DNA of 64,000 bases, taken from Acestrorhynchus altus (lineage: Eukaryota > Chordata > Actinopteri > Characiformes > Acestrorhynchidae). The stretch lies in NCBI GenBank assembly GCA_034509495.1, contig CM067511.1:632618-696617 (forward strand). Direction: 5' to 3'. Position numbers and translations under genes: made by a program. Positions within the stretch are counted from its first letter, which is position 1, and every line of letters starts with the position of its first letter. This document shows positions 10,772 to 21,349 of the stretch, piece by piece. The notes beneath the pieces are model-generated. The model had not been told where the DNA came from, did not search any database, and was given only the letters and a program-made list of their open reading frames with translations.

Positions 10772-13700
10772 TCTCAGGAGCAGAAGCGGTGTGTGGATGG
10801 GACTTTACCTCGTGAGGTTAAAAAGGTGCGGAAAGCTCGTAACCGGCGGCAGGAGTGGAATATGATGGCACTCGATAAGGAGCTCCGCCCAGACCACCGC
10901 CATCCACACAGCCTCCAGCGGGGGGCGTCCTCCGAGGGATCTCTCTCACCAGACGGCAGGTATGTGTATATAATCTGAAATCCACAAACCTCTGTCCTCT
11001 AGCACATTTGATTAAAGTATGTTAGGTGGACAATAACCGGTGTGCAGAGGTAGGGCTTAGTGAGGCACAGACTTTGTACGTCTCCAGAGCAACCAGTGGG
11101 ACCATCAACATTTAGAAAGTAGCCATCCATTGACCAGCATGTTCATCATGATCATGTTTTCTGTCCATCATGGCCAAGCTGGTTGACCATTATATCCATC
11201 ATTTCCAAACTGGTTGACCAGCATGTCCATCATCACCAAGCTGGTTGATCAGTATGTCCATCATGATCAAGCTGGTTGACCAGCATATTTATCTTATATC
11301 TAAGCTGGTTGACCAGTAGGATCTTCATAACTAAGCTGGTTGACCTGCATGAACATCATGATCAAGCTGAAATGGTGTGTGCTAATCGTTTACATTAACT
11401 GTTGCTTTTACCTTCAGCGAGAACAAAATTAAGAACTGGAAACGGGATTCAAGGTTCAGATTTGAAGCTTGACCATCAAAGACCAGCTTAGACCATCTGA
11501 AACCAGCTACTGGCAAGAATGGTCATGAGCTGCATTTTCCAGCAGGGACTGTTCTGCTTAGATGATTAGTTTCGTATCTATTGGGAAGTGTAGCTGTTGT
11601 CAAGTTTTATTATGTTAACCTTTAACTGTTAATCTTATTCCAGTGATGTATATTTTTAATACGTGTTCTTTAATATGAGCACTGAAAAATCTTCAATATT
11701 TATTTATTTGTTTGTTTGTTTGTTTTACAGACCGCATTATCCAGACATTCTGGACCACCCTGTTCCTGCAGGCCATGCCCACACCCTTCCTAGTAACTCC
11801 CATCCACGTCCTTTTACATCTGGAGAAGCAGCCCCGTCCAATCCCAGTGGAGGGGTAGAGCATGAGTACCACAGCATTGGTGGGCCTGTGGGTGTGGGCG
11901 TTTGTGCAGGAGTTCCCAGGGGTTACAGAGGTGGCACTCTAGGGCGCTCACGCCCACCCCCTCCAATACACTCACATACTGAGGGTGGAGTCAATGGGAA
12001 CATCACGCTGCCACCAGCAGACTATGGGTAAGGAGGAACAATGAGGAATACAGCCGTGTTCAGACAAGCATTTGCATAACAACTGTTTTGTGGCTTTTGC
12101 TAAGCCCCGCCCCCTTGGTTAGTGAGACTGTCAAGCGTTCAATGCATTTGTATGAATGATTGAGTCTTCATCACCCCTTCAAAACGTCATCTTCCAGAAA
12201 GGGTAGACGAAAGGTCTCTGGTCCGTATTTTGTTAGTATAATAAAAGATGAAGACTTTAAACAAAAGACATTTTAATTGGTTGCACAAAGCCAAGTACAC
12301 TATATGGACAAAAGTATTGGGACACCTGCTCATTCACTATTTCTTCTGAAATCAAGGGTATTAAAGAGTTTATCCTGATTTTGTTTGAGTAACTGAGAAT
12401 TTTGCAGCATTGTGGTGAGGACCTGATTGCTGTTAGTGAAGAATGGATGCTGGATGCTCACCACCCCACCTCATCCCAACCTAAAGTACTGGATGTGGCT
12501 CCATTGTTCTTGAGAACACAGTTTCACTGCTCCACAGCTCAATGCTTAGGTTTTGAAGCACCTTTACAGTAAATCCATCCAACATCTTTGGGATGAGTTG
12601 GAGTGACCTCACGGATGCACCTCTAGGGTTTAATACAATCAAATCCTCCTCACAGCAATGTTCCAGCATCTAGTATACGCCTTTCCAGTTATGAAGTTAA
12701 GAAAGCTTGTCAGGAGGTGCTTGGGTCAGTTTCTGAGGTGAGAAAAGCAAACATTGACTAAGCAACCATTATATTTACATTCGACTGCTCTATCTACACC
12801 CCCCCCCCTCTCTCTCTCTCTCTCTCAGGTTGATGGAATACTATGCTAGTTCAGGTCCTCCTCCCCCTCCACCTCCTCCAGGCCCCATCATCCCTTCATC
12901 ACAGACCGCTTTTGCTGCACCTCTAATGGCTCCGGCTCCGTCCACGTCACATCCTGGGCCAATCAACTCTGCTGTATCTTATCCCCTCCCACCTGTCCCA
13001 CCTGGGCCAGTTTTGGCCCCACCTCCACCAGGACCCCCACCACCTCCAGCTCCTCCAATTCCACCTTATTCAGTGGGAGAGGGACGGAGATGTGAGTCTC
13101 AGCCAATCACAGACGGACGCAGTGACCTGCTGTCAGCCATACGCATGGGTGAGCGCAGCTGCTGTCAAATCTCTATATAATATATAATTCTGTCAAATAA
13201 CAGATCTGAATAACAATCAGTGTAGTTTTTGGATCTGTTTTGTTTCATCATCATCAAAGGAGAAAGAATATCTGATAAAAATGAAAAACTATAAAATGTA
13301 AGAATAAGGCTTCAGCCGGTAGGCCATTTTCATTGGCCGATACCAAACCGATTTGAGTACCTTAATACTGAGTATCCAATCTGGATCCAGTCCCAAATAC
13401 TGGACAATACGTATGTGATCCAAGTAGCTTATTTCTGAGTATCGAATGATATTGATCCAATCAGAGTAACTTAATGCAGATTATCCACTGATATCAATAC
13501 GATCCGACTATCTTAATGCTGATTATCAACCAATACCGTTCCGATTCCTTCAGTGCTGGACGATTATGAGCCGAGTAGCTTTTTGCTGAGAATTGACCGA
13601 TACTGTTTCAAACTGATCAATAAAACCCTGCGTTTCAGCCAGTCTGAGAGGTCAAAATATTTTATTGAATTTATATTGAAATTAAATGAAATGTGTGTGT

Positions 13701-13893
13701 TAATTCTGTGTGTGTTGGTTTGTGTGTGTGGTCAGGTATTCAGCTGAAGAAGGTACAGGAGCAGCAGGAGCAGCAGGCTAAGCGGGAGCGGGTGGGCAAT
13801 GATGTGGCCACTATTCTTTCCAGGAGAATTGCTGTGGAGTACAGTGACTCGGAGGACGACTCTGAGATGGAGGAAAATGAGTGGTCAGACTGA
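6822..13893 (+). CDS. wasf3: WASP family member 3 (WAVE3), complete CDS in eight exons
   Basis: WAVE3 is the nucleation-promoting subunit of the WAVE regulatory complex; downstream of Rac it activates Arp2/3 to build lamellipodial actin (family knowledge). Coding exons: 6822-6954, 8708-8842, 9519-9672, 10541-10658, 10778-10959, 11731-12027, 12829-13148, 13736-13893. All junctions are GT-AG and keep frame, giving 498 residues against 502 in human. The start MPLVKRNIDPRHL matches the family. Residues 1-170 form the WAVE homology domain (RLAVKVTQLDS, DPSYFFDLWKEKM), followed by a basic stretch (REVKKVRKARNRRQEW, about 190-205), a polyproline region in exon 7 (about 345-425), WH2 (RSDLLSAIRMGIQLKKV, about 437-453), then the central and acidic segments ending EENEWSD. 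The conserved acidic-tail tyrosine (VEYSDSED) is kept. No stop or frameshift is seen. Introns hold Tc1 remnants and long microsatellites, and several acceptors sit on CT runs. Confidence 0.97.
7020..7790 (+). mobile_element. Decayed Tc1/mariner-like transposon in wasf3 intron
   Basis: Plus-strand remnants of a Tc1 transposase, broken by frameshifts and stops: GTGATGATCTGGGG (VMIWG), ACTCAGCGATATGT (TQRYV), CAGGATAATGCTCCCACACA (QDNAPTH, the second catalytic Asp region) and GAGAGTGTGTGGGAT (ESVWD, near the position of the final acidic residue). No intact frame longer than about 70 codons. It belongs to a different subfamily from the 9961 and 18763 elements. Confidence 0.75.
7831..8257 (+). repeat. 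Compound GT / AT microsatellite cluster
   Basis: GT runs at 7831-7878 and 7992-8086 (interrupted), an AT run at 8165-8211 and another GT run at 8212-8257, all in wasf3 coding intron 1. Open frames across them encode only Cys-Val, Thr-His or Ile-Tyr repeats. Confidence 0.95.
8338..8366 (+). repeat. (GA)n microsatellite
   Basis: Pure GA run followed by CAGACACACAGACAGACAG, in the same wasf3 intron. Confidence 0.9.
8653..8705 (+). repeat. (CT)n microsatellite abutting wasf3 exon 2 acceptor
   Basis: More than 50 bp of pure CT running straight into CAG at 8705-8707, the acceptor of the exon at 8708. Diverged CT-rich sequence extends back to about 8570. Confidence 0.95.
8896..8958 (+). repeat. 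(ATCT)n tetranucleotide microsatellite
   Basis: About 15-16 perfect units. It is preceded at 8865-8890 by AGCCATAACATTAAAACCACC, the terminal word of a common teleost transposon also seen at 61768. Confidence 0.95.
9463..9508 (+). repeat. (CT)n microsatellite at wasf3 exon 3 acceptor
   Basis: Pure CT run ending 10 bp before the acceptor CTGCAG at 9513-9518. Confidence 0.95.
9961..10450 (-). mobile_element. Tc1-like transposon remnant (family A, copy 2)
   Basis: The minus strand encodes a recognisable C-terminal half of a Tc1 transposase: LQRYVNEVLQPVVLPFLNT, a damaged QQDNARPH-like motif (QQEDTHPH) and SPDLSLIENAWDTIGR (the DDE glutamate region), ending around LGTSTPP. The N-terminal half is missing. 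It sits in the intron between wasf3 exons 3 and 4. Related copies are at 2735 (+) and 18763 (-). It is inactive. Confidence 0.9.
10721..10768 (+). repeat. (CT)n microsatellite at wasf3 exon 5 acceptor
   Basis: Pure CT run ending 9 bp before the exon at 10778. The short intron between exons 4 and 5 (119 bp) is nearly half microsatellite. Confidence 0.95.
11100..11555 (+). repeat. Degenerate AAGCTGGTTGACCAGCATG tandem repeat, palindromic units
   Basis: About eight copies of a 31-35 bp unit containing the self-complementary word GCTGGTTGACCAGC and CATGTCCATCATGATC, then a diverged end (GACCAGCTTAGACCATCTGA, TTCCAGCAGGGAC). The same family appears at 24530-24720 and, much longer, at 58140-59510. 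It is probably the body of a foldback-type non-autonomous transposon. It lies in the intron before wasf3 exon 6. Confidence 0.75.
12292..12690 (+). mobile_element. GGACAAAAGTATTGGGACAC-family element, copy 3
   Basis: Starts AGTACACTATATGGACAAAA, giving the full left terminus of the family, and runs through GAACACAGTTTCACTGCTCC. The second part is in the opposite sense (CATCCAACATCTTTGGGATG, TCCTCACAGCAATGTTCCAG), so this may be two half copies head to head. It lies in the intron before wasf3 exon 7. Confidence 0.75.
12808..12826 (+). repeat. C9-(CT)n tract at wasf3 exon 7 acceptor
   Basis: A poly-C run followed by a CT run that merges into the acceptor CAG at 12826-12828. Confidence 0.95.
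13305..13620 (+). repeat. Degenerate ~45-60 bp tandem repeat in wasf3 last intron
   Basis: Repeated pieces of the form CCGATACCAAACCGATTTGA ... CTTAATACTGAGTATCCAAT occur about five times with heavy divergence. The GATAC/GTATC words resemble a teleost dispersed repeat, but I cannot name it. Confidence 0.6.
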
Positions 13894-15300
13894 CCACACT
13901 CCGATCCCTGACCTTTAAGGCACGATCTTCGTTCCTAAAATGAATGATGCTTCAAAGGGTTTTATGATAAGCCCTTTTGGTGGAAAAGGCCTAAAAGAAC
14001 CGGTGTTTTGTAGTGAAAAATCCCACATTTACACCAGTTTTAGTGGAACTGAAGATACGTCAGAATGTGTCATCAACAGAGGGCGCTGTGCAGCGTCAGT
14101 AAACGGAAGTGAGAAGATGGTAGTGTGTACAGGCGACCTGCAAACCTTTATTCTGTTACAGATATTCGTTTTTCTCCAGTAAGTAAAGATGGATCTTCTT
14201 TTGGTGATAAGATGGAGAAAACAAAACCATATGAGATGTATGGTGTGTCGTTGTTACTGTACAACTAGACACGCCCACATCGGTTCCAGCTGAAAACCTG
14301 CCTGGTTCCACTGCAAACAAAATTTTCAGGTTCCGGGAAACTATTTTTGTTGGTGGAAATACACAGAACATTTCAAAATTAGGTTCCCAAACCAAAATGG
14401 AACCTGGAGCAATGCCACTGAAGAACCACTCTATTCTATACAGAACCACGTTTGTGATTAAGATATGTGAATTGGTAAAGACCCTTTATTATATCAAGTG
14501 AAGGTTCTTCAGACCTTTAAAATGTTCTGTACACTCTCACATCTTTATCACAACCAGAAGTGATTGTTCTATGGCTTAGGTCACAGAACCCTTTGAAGCA
14601 CCTTTATCTTTAAGAACACGTGGCCGAGGTGTTTGTGAGAAGATCTGATAGAAGATATGAATCGATGTATATAAATACAGAGACTCTAAGGAACATAAGG
14701 GAACAACACGGTTTCTAAAACTGGAGATCAGAAAATGAGAAATCCTCACAACACCCTGCAAGGCCTGGTAGACCACCAGCATATCCCACCATCAGATAAA
14801 CAGCACAAAATCAAGCTTCATTGTGACTTCAGGTCTGAGAATAGCCACAGATGTTGGTGTCCGTCCTCCCACTGTGAGACAACCGTGAAGCGCTGTGGGA
14901 CTGAAAGGACGAGGAACTGCTCAAGAAGCTCGTACTGAAAAAACAGACACACCAAACCAGACCTCAACATCACTGAGTGTTTGGGTGGACTGGGATGGTG
15001 AGAAGCAAAACATTCATCAACGTCTAAAGGCTGTTAGACACCAAACGCAAAACGAATAGATGAAACAGGAGTTTTTACTCTAATCAGCCAGGTTTTCGTC
15101 TTAGTTATGTTCCTTTTTGAATAGAATCTCAGCCCTCATTTTATAATCCTGACTTATTTATGCTTCATTTATTAGACTTAAGTACAACATAACGACAGTA
15201 TGTGTTCATGATGATGATGATGATGATGATGGTCATTTTTTTTTGTATGGCTAAAAGAAGTCTTTTATTTTGCATTCCTGTCTTTACTTTTGGAAATAAA
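13894..15300 (+). other. Probable wasf3 3' untranslated region
   Basis: Starts after the TGA at 13891-13893. The first good AATAAA is at 15295-15300, followed by a T/GT-rich stretch (AAAAAAGTGTGTTTAG), so a 1.4 kb 3' UTR is likely. It contains AGGTTC/GAACC-type dispersed repeat pieces around 14270-14610, a possible decayed transposon piece at 14640-15060 and a (GAT)n run at 15207-15232. Confidence 0.5.
15295..15300 (+). terminator. AATAAA polyadenylation signal, probably wasf3
   Basis: Canonical hexamer, with a GT-rich downstream element within 25 bp. No closer canonical hexamer was noticed after the wasf3 stop. Confidence 0.5.
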
Positions 15301-17979
15301 TTCACATCCATCTTTAAAAAAGTGTGTTTAGAAGCCTTGATTTACCTCAGAAGAGCCTTGAAATCAGGTTCACAATAATTACATTAAGATAAAATAATCC
15401 TTAATTAGTCCCACAGTGAGGAAATTCACCAATTCACATTATCAACTTACTGTAAAATCATTTTTATGACCTGAATATCAGCCATTCCATTTTTCTTACC
15501 CACGAGAGCTCATTACTGTGAACGAGCTGGTAAGTCTAAATTATTTACAAACTGTGGTTTTCATGTTTCAAAAAAACATGTTGCTTCTACTGGCATCTTT
15601 ATTTCTTGTCCACTCAGATGAGCTGGACTCTTGCCTGACCTGATGGCAGAAGTCTGAGCAGCCACTAAGTGGCAGTGTCTGACATACTTTCAGGGAAGTA
15701 AACACATTCCTTTTCTTTTCACAGCAGATTGACATCAAATCAACCAGGAGCTCAAATCGTGTAGATAATAAATTGTGTATAATATAAATTTATAATATAG
15801 AATTTAGATCAAATAAAAAATGGCTTTGGAATTTGATTTCCATTACAGGGCACATGATTTATGTCTGTGGTTATTTTTGATTAAATCAAATAAAATTATT
15901 TTATTTATTTATTATTAAATTATTATTTTTCTTTGTTTCTACTCAGATTGAGAAGAATCATTGTGTTGAAATTCGTCCTGTTAGTACTGTGTGGTGGTGT
16001 TTAAAGCTATTGACTCTCAAACACTCTCAGAGCGCCCCCTACGCTTCCTGTAGTGTATTACAGTCTGTCAGAATGAGCGTGTGGATCATATGAACATTAT
16101 AGAGCGTTATAGAGCGCCCCCTACACTTCCTGTAGTGTATTACAGTCTGTCAGAATGAGCGTGTTGCTCAAAGTGTGTTGCTGTTGTTTCTCATCCACCA
16201 TGAGATCCTCCATAGTCTAGATGTAAACATGGACAGAAAGGTTCCAGAGTAATTCCTATACTAATGTTTGTCCTTTGTTCCAAGTCGAGTATTTCTGCCA
16301 TTCACAGTGTTTGGTGAAGTTTGCAGTCAGTAATCTCATTGCCTCTCCATTTACTTAATCTTTAAGTCCGTTTGGGTAAAACTGTGGCAGTAGTGGAGTG
16401 GACTGACTGCTGCCATTTCCTCACAGGTTACAACCCCAAAGCGGAGGGCTTTCTAGACACAAAGGCAGAGGATTACAACCTTTTAATGATTCAAAGCCAC
16501 AGTCAGGCCCATTGTAGACTCATGAATAGGCCGCGTTAACCACGTACTAGTGGCTCTAGAATGAAATCCCACTCCACAAGAGCACTGGTGTGAAATTTGG
16601 ATCAGAAGCCATCAGCCTTGTATTTTGCACGTCACAAAGATTTGTGGTCACATAACTCATTCTTATATATCTGAAGATGTTTGATCAAATTTCACAGATA
16701 AAACAAGCAATCTGCACTAAATGTAGCCAATCCAGCAACTTATATCCAGCTTATATTAAGACAACAGTATTTACTTCAACTACTTCATGGAAAACGTCCT
16801 ATAAGAATAACTTGCTAGATTGTTAACTGTTTGTCTATGTTTAAACACTCAACATGTGTTTTTAACAACACCCAGTTTAACTTTTGTTAATTACATTAAC
16901 CAGAAGCAGAGCAGCTAAACACTGAAATACAAAACTACTTCACAAATGAAACTAAATAAATGTTTAATAGAAACGTTAATTTACAAAATGAAGCATTACG
17001 TAATCATTTTAAGAATCATGTTTATAGCATCAATCAAACAACAGCAGAAAAAAGGGTAACATGCTTTAATCTATTATTACAGACGAAAATGAAATTACAG
17101 ATGAAATGAAAACCCACCACTCAGATCTTATTGTTTCTACAGCCGTCCGTGAGTTCAGGTGTGATATCATCTGAATGGAACACCTGTAAAACAGGATATT
17201 TACATTAGTCACGGAGATGGTGTTCTAGTCTAATAGTCTAATGGACATGTCTGTCCAGGCAAGGATAAGCTTGGAAATTCTCAAGCTTCATTTTATTTGA
17301 ACATTTATGGCATTTAGCAGACACTCTTATCCGGAGTATGGTTGGGAATTTACAGTCTCTCGCGCCATGGCCACCTCCTCTTAGAGCTCGAGGGAAGTTA
17401 TTGAGCTCAAGAGTTGACAGGTGGTTTGACAGTTTGGGGATGGGGTCAGGGTCATCTCTGTCAGCAAAAGTTATTGGCTGATATCTCCAGCTGTGTACCT
17501 CCAGGTGTGTATCTCCAGGTGTGACCACCTACTACAAGCAGCCAAACCTTAGATTTATCTAAATGATAACAGTAATAATCTTATGTTAAACATTTCTGTT
17601 TGTCTTGTAACCTTGCTCTAGATCTGGGCTGCATTTTGGATGCTCTTAGTGAATGAATTCCCAAAAGCTCATTACGTTTCTGGTTTAAGCAAAGGTGCTA
17701 AAATCTAGTTAACGAACCCATAATGTTCAAATAACCAACTAACAAAGGTGGCCTAAATCATCATACAGCTCAATGATGTGGTTTCTAACGCTGTATGTCT
17801 GACTGTTATCTGAAAACAATCGCATTAGAAAACGCTTTTCATACATTTCTCCAGATTAGAAAGATTCAAATGACGCTGAGCTGAATGATGTCTTACAGAA
17901 CAAGACACGGGAGACTTTCAGAATTCTCCGGTGAGGTCGCAGTTTAATCGATTTCGTAACAGCGCCGCTGCAATGAAAG
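15301..17979. other. Intergenic wasf3-gtf3a, left part, no gene seen
   Basis: Largely unique AT-rich sequence. It includes an 82-bp tandem duplication (AGAGCGCCCCCTAC...TCCTGTAGTGTATTACAGTC at 16029 and 16111) and, at 17295-17340, the teleost repeat word ATTTATGGCATTTAGCAGAC ... CTCTTATCC. The open frames here lack splice context or similarity. Confidence 0.5.
16029..16168 (+). repeat. 82-bp tandem duplication
   Basis: Two copies of a segment carrying AGCGCCCCCTAC, TTCCTGTAGTGTATTACAG and TCTGTCAGAATGAGCGTGT, with about one difference in the shared part. Confidence 0.85.
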
Positions 17980-18440
17980 ATGGGAAGAAGTTCATACACA
18001 ACGAACTATAACAAAAAACCCTGCAATCTGGCGAGCGGATGCCATGCTTCTTTACGCTTTTTGTTTACTGTGCCCGGTGTTGAAGGCACACTGCACCTGG
18101 TCGTCTGTCTGCTGTTTTCTCTTTCTGCAGCATTCTTTCTCACACTGCGCTTCTGTTGTTTCCGAGAATTTGAAATTGTTTTTTCAGTGGAATTAAAAAA
18201 CCCCTTTACAAACACATCAAGTGCTGCTAGTGCTGTTGCTTCAAAAGGCCTCCCTCCTCTTTTCCCTTCAGAAAAGTTCCCATAGTGGACTCCTACAGGC
18301 ATGCGGGGAGCCTCCCACGGGCCTGCTGGTGTTGTGTGTGTTTGCGCCGGTGGTTTAAGTGGTGCACGCAGCCATGCTAAGATTATTAAACCACTGTTTT
18401 ACCACTCGACTTAATCCTCGGCCTATACAAAAGTAAAATC
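17980..18440. other. Candidate conserved non-coding element (weak)
   Basis: Non-repetitive, balanced-composition stretch with a run of mixed words (TTTTGTTTACTGTGCCCGG, AAATTGTTTTTTCAGTGG, AAGATTATTAAACCACTG). Both strands show ~100-codon open frames without similarity, which I take as chance. Its texture suggests constraint, but no motif proves it. Confidence 0.25.
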
Positions 18441-18449
18441 CATAAAGAG

Positions 18450-18451
<2 letters not shown>

Positions 18452-18484
<33 letters not shown>
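18452..18484 (+). repeat. (GA)n microsatellite
   Basis: Pure GA run within a longer purine-rich stretch to about 18540. Confidence 0.95.
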
Positions 18485-18488
<4 letters not shown>

Positions 18489-18762
18489 GGAGACAGCCAG
18501 AGAGAGGGAGTGAGGAGTGTGTGTGAGGAGGAGGGTGAGATTATCGAGGGTTAAACTCTTGACAGATCCGTTCTGACGGCTGGTTTTCCCACCGTTGCCA
18601 GGGACGCCCAATTCCGGGTGTTCGACTCCTCCAACGAGCACATGGGTTTCTGTCTGTGTTTGTTTTTGGACACTTTCAAGACAAAGATATTCTGACTTTG
18701 TATGTACACATATATAATATATGGGACATCATTATTACATATAGAAATATAGATATAATAAG

Positions 18763-19460
18763 CATATAGAAGGACATGTGGGATTGCAGTGCTGCTGGGA
18801 AGGAAGATGAAGGTGATCAGGATCAATAACTGATGATAACTGTGGTCTGATCTGATCAATATTTATTGATCTACTCATACAGAAGTGGTGTCTCTGAGTA
18901 CGGCGTCGGGTTTAACGCAACACGCCAGACGTCTCTGCATGGAGGTGTAGACGTTCCTAATGGTGTCCTGTGATGATCCATCCCATGCAGCTTGAATGTT
19001 CTCCCTCAGTTCTGCAGATGGTGTGGTAGGGGTGGAGTGTTGATAGAGCGTCCAATAGCGTCCACACATTTTCAATCGGGGACAGGTCTGGAGATGAGAC
19101 CGATCACGGCGTAGTATCTGTATCTTCGAGAGGAGATCATGAGACGTCAGCAGTGTGTGGACGAGCGTCGTCCTGTTGGAATAGAGCACCGGAGTGTGTG
19201 TTCAGAAAAGGCAGAACCACTGGTTGCAGAACCTCATTAACATAACGTTGGTCTATTAAAGTGTCTGTAATGAAGACTGAAGATGATCTGCCTCCACACA
19301 AGGTGGACTCGTCACTGAAGATGACCCGCTGCCATTCTGAGTGACTCCATGACAAATGGGCCTGATGCTGACGTGGTGATAAGGGCATCATCATAACGGT
19401 CTGTTTGCATGTAGTCCATGTTATGTAGCTGTCTGACCAAAATATAACACAATATGCCAT
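18763..19460 (-). mobile_element. Tc1-like transposon remnant (family A, copy 3, longest)
   Basis: The minus strand shows the Tc1 catalytic core in broken frames: WQRVIFSDES (first Asp), QRYVNEVLQPVVLPFLN, FQQDDARPHTADVS (second Asp), then a frameshift into the C-terminal part (ERDRSHLQ...LKMCGRYW region). The 3' end (GTGGGATTGCAGTGCTGCTG) is shared with the 9961 copy. The N-terminal DNA-binding part is absent. It is inactive. Confidence 0.9.
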
Positions 19461-19473
19461 TCAACTATATTCC

Positions 19474-19490
19474 ATATATATATATATATA

Positions 19491-19533
<43 letters not shown>
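19474..19533 (+). repeat. (AT)n-(GT)n compound microsatellite
   Basis: An AT run at 19474-19491 passes directly into a GT run to 19533, next to the Tc1 remnant. Confidence 0.95.
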
Positions 19534-19536
<3 letters not shown>

Positions 19537-19849
19537 ATGTTTGTGTTTACTTTGCACACTTTAAAACATAGGATATATAGATACATACATACAGAACACA
19601 TGGATATATGTTGTCCCATATGTGTGAGACATATTAATATTAATAGTGATAGTCTTCCTTGTTCTAATGTCATACGTGTATAAGGTTGTGTTAGGACAGC
19701 CCAGCATACATATGATCTCACGTCCTGCATTGCTATGAAAACAAACACGTGTATCTGTGTGTCTGAGATGTGTGAGGGACGTCCACTGTCCGCCCCCTGA
19801 GGTGTCCGAGCTTTCTGGACTCCCGTTCACAGCTGTGGCCATCTGGCGG

Positions 19850-20560
19850 CGGCCACAGCAGGGGTTTCGTTTAATGGAGCGCATCCTATTCTCCTGCAGC
19901 CTGCTAAGGTTTGCATTAAGGTTGAACTCGGGTGCATTAACAATCCTCAGCTAAAGTAAACCCTGTGTCTGAAACATCTCAGCCCCCTCCCCGTCCACCG
20001 TGCACACAACGGAGACCCTCTCCGAAGGGTGAAAAGGACGTCTTCACACACAGGGCATGAAAGAGGATCTTAGCCAATGCCACTGACTGTCTTATGTCTC
20101 TTTTGTTTTTTTCCTTTCTCTGTTTTTTTTTTACACACCCACAATAATGCAGCAGTCCCCGGCTTTGGAAAGTTTGGGGGGGTAGGGGGGAGATGGGCTG
20201 CAGTGGCTTGAAAATGCTGTAATAAAAAAGACAGAAAGAACAAAAAGGTTGGTACGTGCCAAGTGCCAATTGTCTTGTCCTAATTGGCATCAAAATGCCA
20301 ACTTTCTCTGTGTTACCATACAGGTGAACACACTCCTGGGAAAGGGAGTGTTTTCTCAGCAATGCAGAAGATAGACAGCGTCCCCCGCTTTTTTGTCCCA
20401 GGCCTAAACGGATTAGTCGTGCCAGTGCTCTCTCAGCTTTCACGCCGCTGTCTACTTCCCATCTCCTTTTAATGTGATTAGCCCAGCTCCTGTGGTCTCC
20501 TCCTTCTCCAAAACCCTGAGCCGGGCCCCTCCCAACACTGGCACCTTTGTCAGGCTGGAC
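19850..20560. promoter_or_regulatory. Candidate conserved non-coding element
   Basis: Long repeat-free stretch of balanced composition with homeodomain- and NFI-like words: GTTTGCATTAAGGTTG, TTGGTACGTGCCAAGTGCCA, TGTCCTAATTGGCATC, AAACGGATTAGTCGTGCC and CTTTTAATGTGATTAGCC. The local word diversity is typical of vertebrate developmental enhancers. The overlapping 209-codon minus-strand open frame has no recognisable similarity. Confidence 0.4.
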
Positions 20561-20679
20561 ATGGTGGTGCTGGTTGGAGGTAGCTGGGTTGGAGTTAGTG
20601 CTGGGCATGGTTATTTCAATGTACGGATGTGCAAATATATTATAAACTCATCTTGGAACTACACACACACACACACACC

Positions 20680-21210
20680 ACCAGTGGATCAGACACAGCA
20701 GTGCTGCTGGAGTGTTTAAACACTGTGTCCACTTACTGTCCACTCTATTAGATACTCCTACTGAGTGTCTCCACCTTGTAGATGTAAAGTCAGAGACAGA
20801 AGCTCATCTGTTTCTGCAGTTTGTATTGGTCGTCCTATAGTCCTTCATCAGTGCACACAGGACGCTGCTCACAGGACGCTGTCAACTGGACATTTCTGAT
20901 TGGTGCATTGTTCTCGGTCCAGCAGTGAGACTGAGGGGTTTAAACACTCCAGCAGCTCTGCTGTGTCTGATCCACTCGTACCAGCAACACACACTAACAC
21001 ACCACCACCATGTCAGTGTGACTGCAGTGCTGAGAATGACCCATCACCCACATAATATCTGCTCTGTGGTGGTCCTGTGGGGTCCTGATCATTGAAGATC
21101 AGGGTGAAAGGAGGAGAATAAAGTCTGCAGAGAAACAGATGAACTACAGTCTGGAATTATAGAACCACAAAGTGTTCCTGCGTGGTCAGAGGAGCTGATA
21201 GGATGGACAT
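20680..21210 (+). mobile_element. Teleost dispersed repeat (GCTGAGAATGACCCA family), copy 1
   Basis: Carries CAGTGTGACTGCAGTGCTGA, GAATGACCCATCACCCACAT, CTGTGGTGGTCCTGTGGGGT and AGAGAAACAGATGAACTACA. A ~40-bp inverted repeat (GTGGATCAGACACAGCAG at 20685 and its mirror at 20962-20979) brackets the left part. Other copies lie at 29490-29700 (-) and 34480-34840 (+). I do not know the superfamily. Confidence 0.75.
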
Positions 21211-21349
21211 TGAATGTAGAAATAGGTCTAATTACTGATCACAACCACTTTGCTTGTCATAGTTATGGAACTAGTCGTTTAAAACTAATAGTTCAGGTGT
21301 GTTTAGCTGACTGATCTTAGCATTACTAGTTAATTTTAGCTTAACCTTA

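Noticed and set aside
19979..20608. 209-codon minus-strand frame
   Set aside because: No recognisable domain, covers poly-T/poly-A rich stretches, and the block reads better as non-coding regulatory DNA.
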